From contig DEKS01000039.1 in the NCBI GenBank assembly GCA_002354005.1, positions 1-5,948 of the forward strand: DNA of 5,948 bases, written 5' to 3'. Positions within the stretch are counted from its first letter, which is position 1. Each line of letters starts with the position of its first letter. Of this stretch, positions 5,580 through 5,948 are shown in pieces. The notes under the pieces were generated by a model. It saw only the letters and a program-made list of their open reading frames with translations. It ran no database searches and was not told the origin of the DNA. Source of the stretch: Bacteroidales bacterium UBA2716. GTDB taxonomy: Bacteria; Bacteroidota; Bacteroidia; Bacteroidales; UBA932. Position numbers and translations under genes: made by a program.

Positions 5580-5948
5580 TTACTGTAACGTAACGGCCAC
5601 AAAGAGGTTTACCAGCGGCCGCAGCGGGGAATTGGTGGTAAGACTCACCATAATTACATTTTCCCCGGTTTCCAGCAAGGAAGTGTCCAGCGTAAAGCGG
5701 ACACTTCCTTTTTTTGCGGGCGCCACATCCGGCATGGGGGCGGCCAGGGTTAGGGCGGGGGATTCGGCATCGGCCTTATAGAAATGCAGGGCGCTTTTGC
5801 CGCGGTTGGTGCAGGTGAATTCGGCCGTGAGTTTGGCGCCTTTTGAGGCGGTGCCCAGATTTACCGTGCTGCCGGTGAAGTAGGGGATGGGGCCTTTGTC
5901 CCGCGTGGCCTGGTCCAGGACGGCAAAGTTCTCCTGGGTCCAGGTGGT
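5580..5948 (-). CDS. DUF1573-like protein, C-terminal part (runs off the right edge)
   Basis: This minus-strand reading frame is open from the right edge to a TAA at 5580-5582, giving 122 residues. It starts TTWTQENFAVLDQ, then has VNLGTASKGAKL, EFTCTNRGKSALHFYKAD, DVAPAKKGSVRFTLDT and ends VNLFVAVTLQ. The order G-T-x-x-x-G followed by F-T-x-T-N-x-G-K-x-x-L, a P-A-K-K-G-x-V turn and a final hydrophobic strand matches the DUF1573 beta-sandwich common in exported Bacteroidales proteins. The usual cysteine motif after the N-x-G-K-x-x-L segment (CGC) is absent; A-D-A-E-S-P is found there instead. The N-terminus, and any signal peptide or earlier domain copy, lie outside the window. Function of the family is not established. 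The gene ends 2 nt from the lipoprotein stop and contains that gene's probable terminator on the opposite strand. Confidence 0.78.
   Translation of the reverse strand, partial: TTWTQENFAVLDQATRDKGPIPYFTGSTVNLGTASKGAKLTAEFTCTNRGKSALHFYKADAESPALTLAAPMPDVAPAKKGSVRFTLDTSLLETGENVIMVSLTTNSPLRPLVNLFVAVTLQ
5677..5715 (+). terminator. Intrinsic terminator for the lipoprotein transcript, inside the opposing gene
   Basis: AAGGAAGTGTCC (5677-5688) and GGACACTTCCTT (5699-5710) form a perfect 12-bp stem with a 10-nt loop. Seven T (5709-5715) follow on the plus strand, the last two stem pairs being part of the run. Inner GC/GC pairing could lengthen the stem by 2 bp past one bulged base. The T-run lies only on the plus-strand exit side, so it serves the rightward transcript, about 100 nt after the lipoprotein stop. 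On the minus strand it is coding sequence of the DUF1573-like gene. Confidence 0.78.

Overview
The window looks like chromosomal DNA of a Bacteroidota member, most likely order Bacteroidales. Three things point there: the topoisomerase IV B subunit has the short Bacteroidota ParE form, both recognisable promoters match the TTG / TAnnTTTG consensus of that phylum, and gene starts lack Shine-Dalgarno sequences. A lipoprotein and a DUF1573-type protein at the right end fit the same group. The genus cannot be decided from the sequence. I see no RNA genes, CRISPR array, insertion sequence or phage genes.

Layout. Positions 1-4501 hold a minus-strand cluster, read right to left: parE (topoisomerase IV subunit B), a short PlsC-like acyltransferase, a long-chain acyl-CoA synthetase-like AMP-binding enzyme, and the first 90 codons of a GT4-type glycosyltransferase that runs off the left edge. 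Spacings are 4 nt, 12 nt and a 23-nt overlap, so this is very probably one operon. The last three genes make a coherent set: fatty acid activation, acyl transfer, and sugar transfer, perhaps to a lipid. parE appears to lead it as a housekeeping gene.

Positions 4502-4647 are a divergent promoter region. Two good Bacteroidota promoters face away from each other with exact mirror symmetry about base 4553, and their -33 elements form one 11-bp palindrome. The right-hand promoter drives a 309-residue lipoprotein (4648-5577) of unknown function built from two related domains.

At the right end the C-terminal 122 residues of a DUF1573-like protein lie on the minus strand (5580-5948), convergent with the lipoprotein and only 2 nt from it. 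A perfect 12-bp hairpin followed by seven T, oriented to terminate the lipoprotein transcript, lies inside that opposing coding sequence. The lipoprotein mRNA would therefore have a 3' tail antisense to its neighbour.

No clearly new biological system is visible. The most interesting signals are regulatory: the symmetric divergent promoter, the terminator embedded in a coding region, and the coupling of parE to lipid genes.
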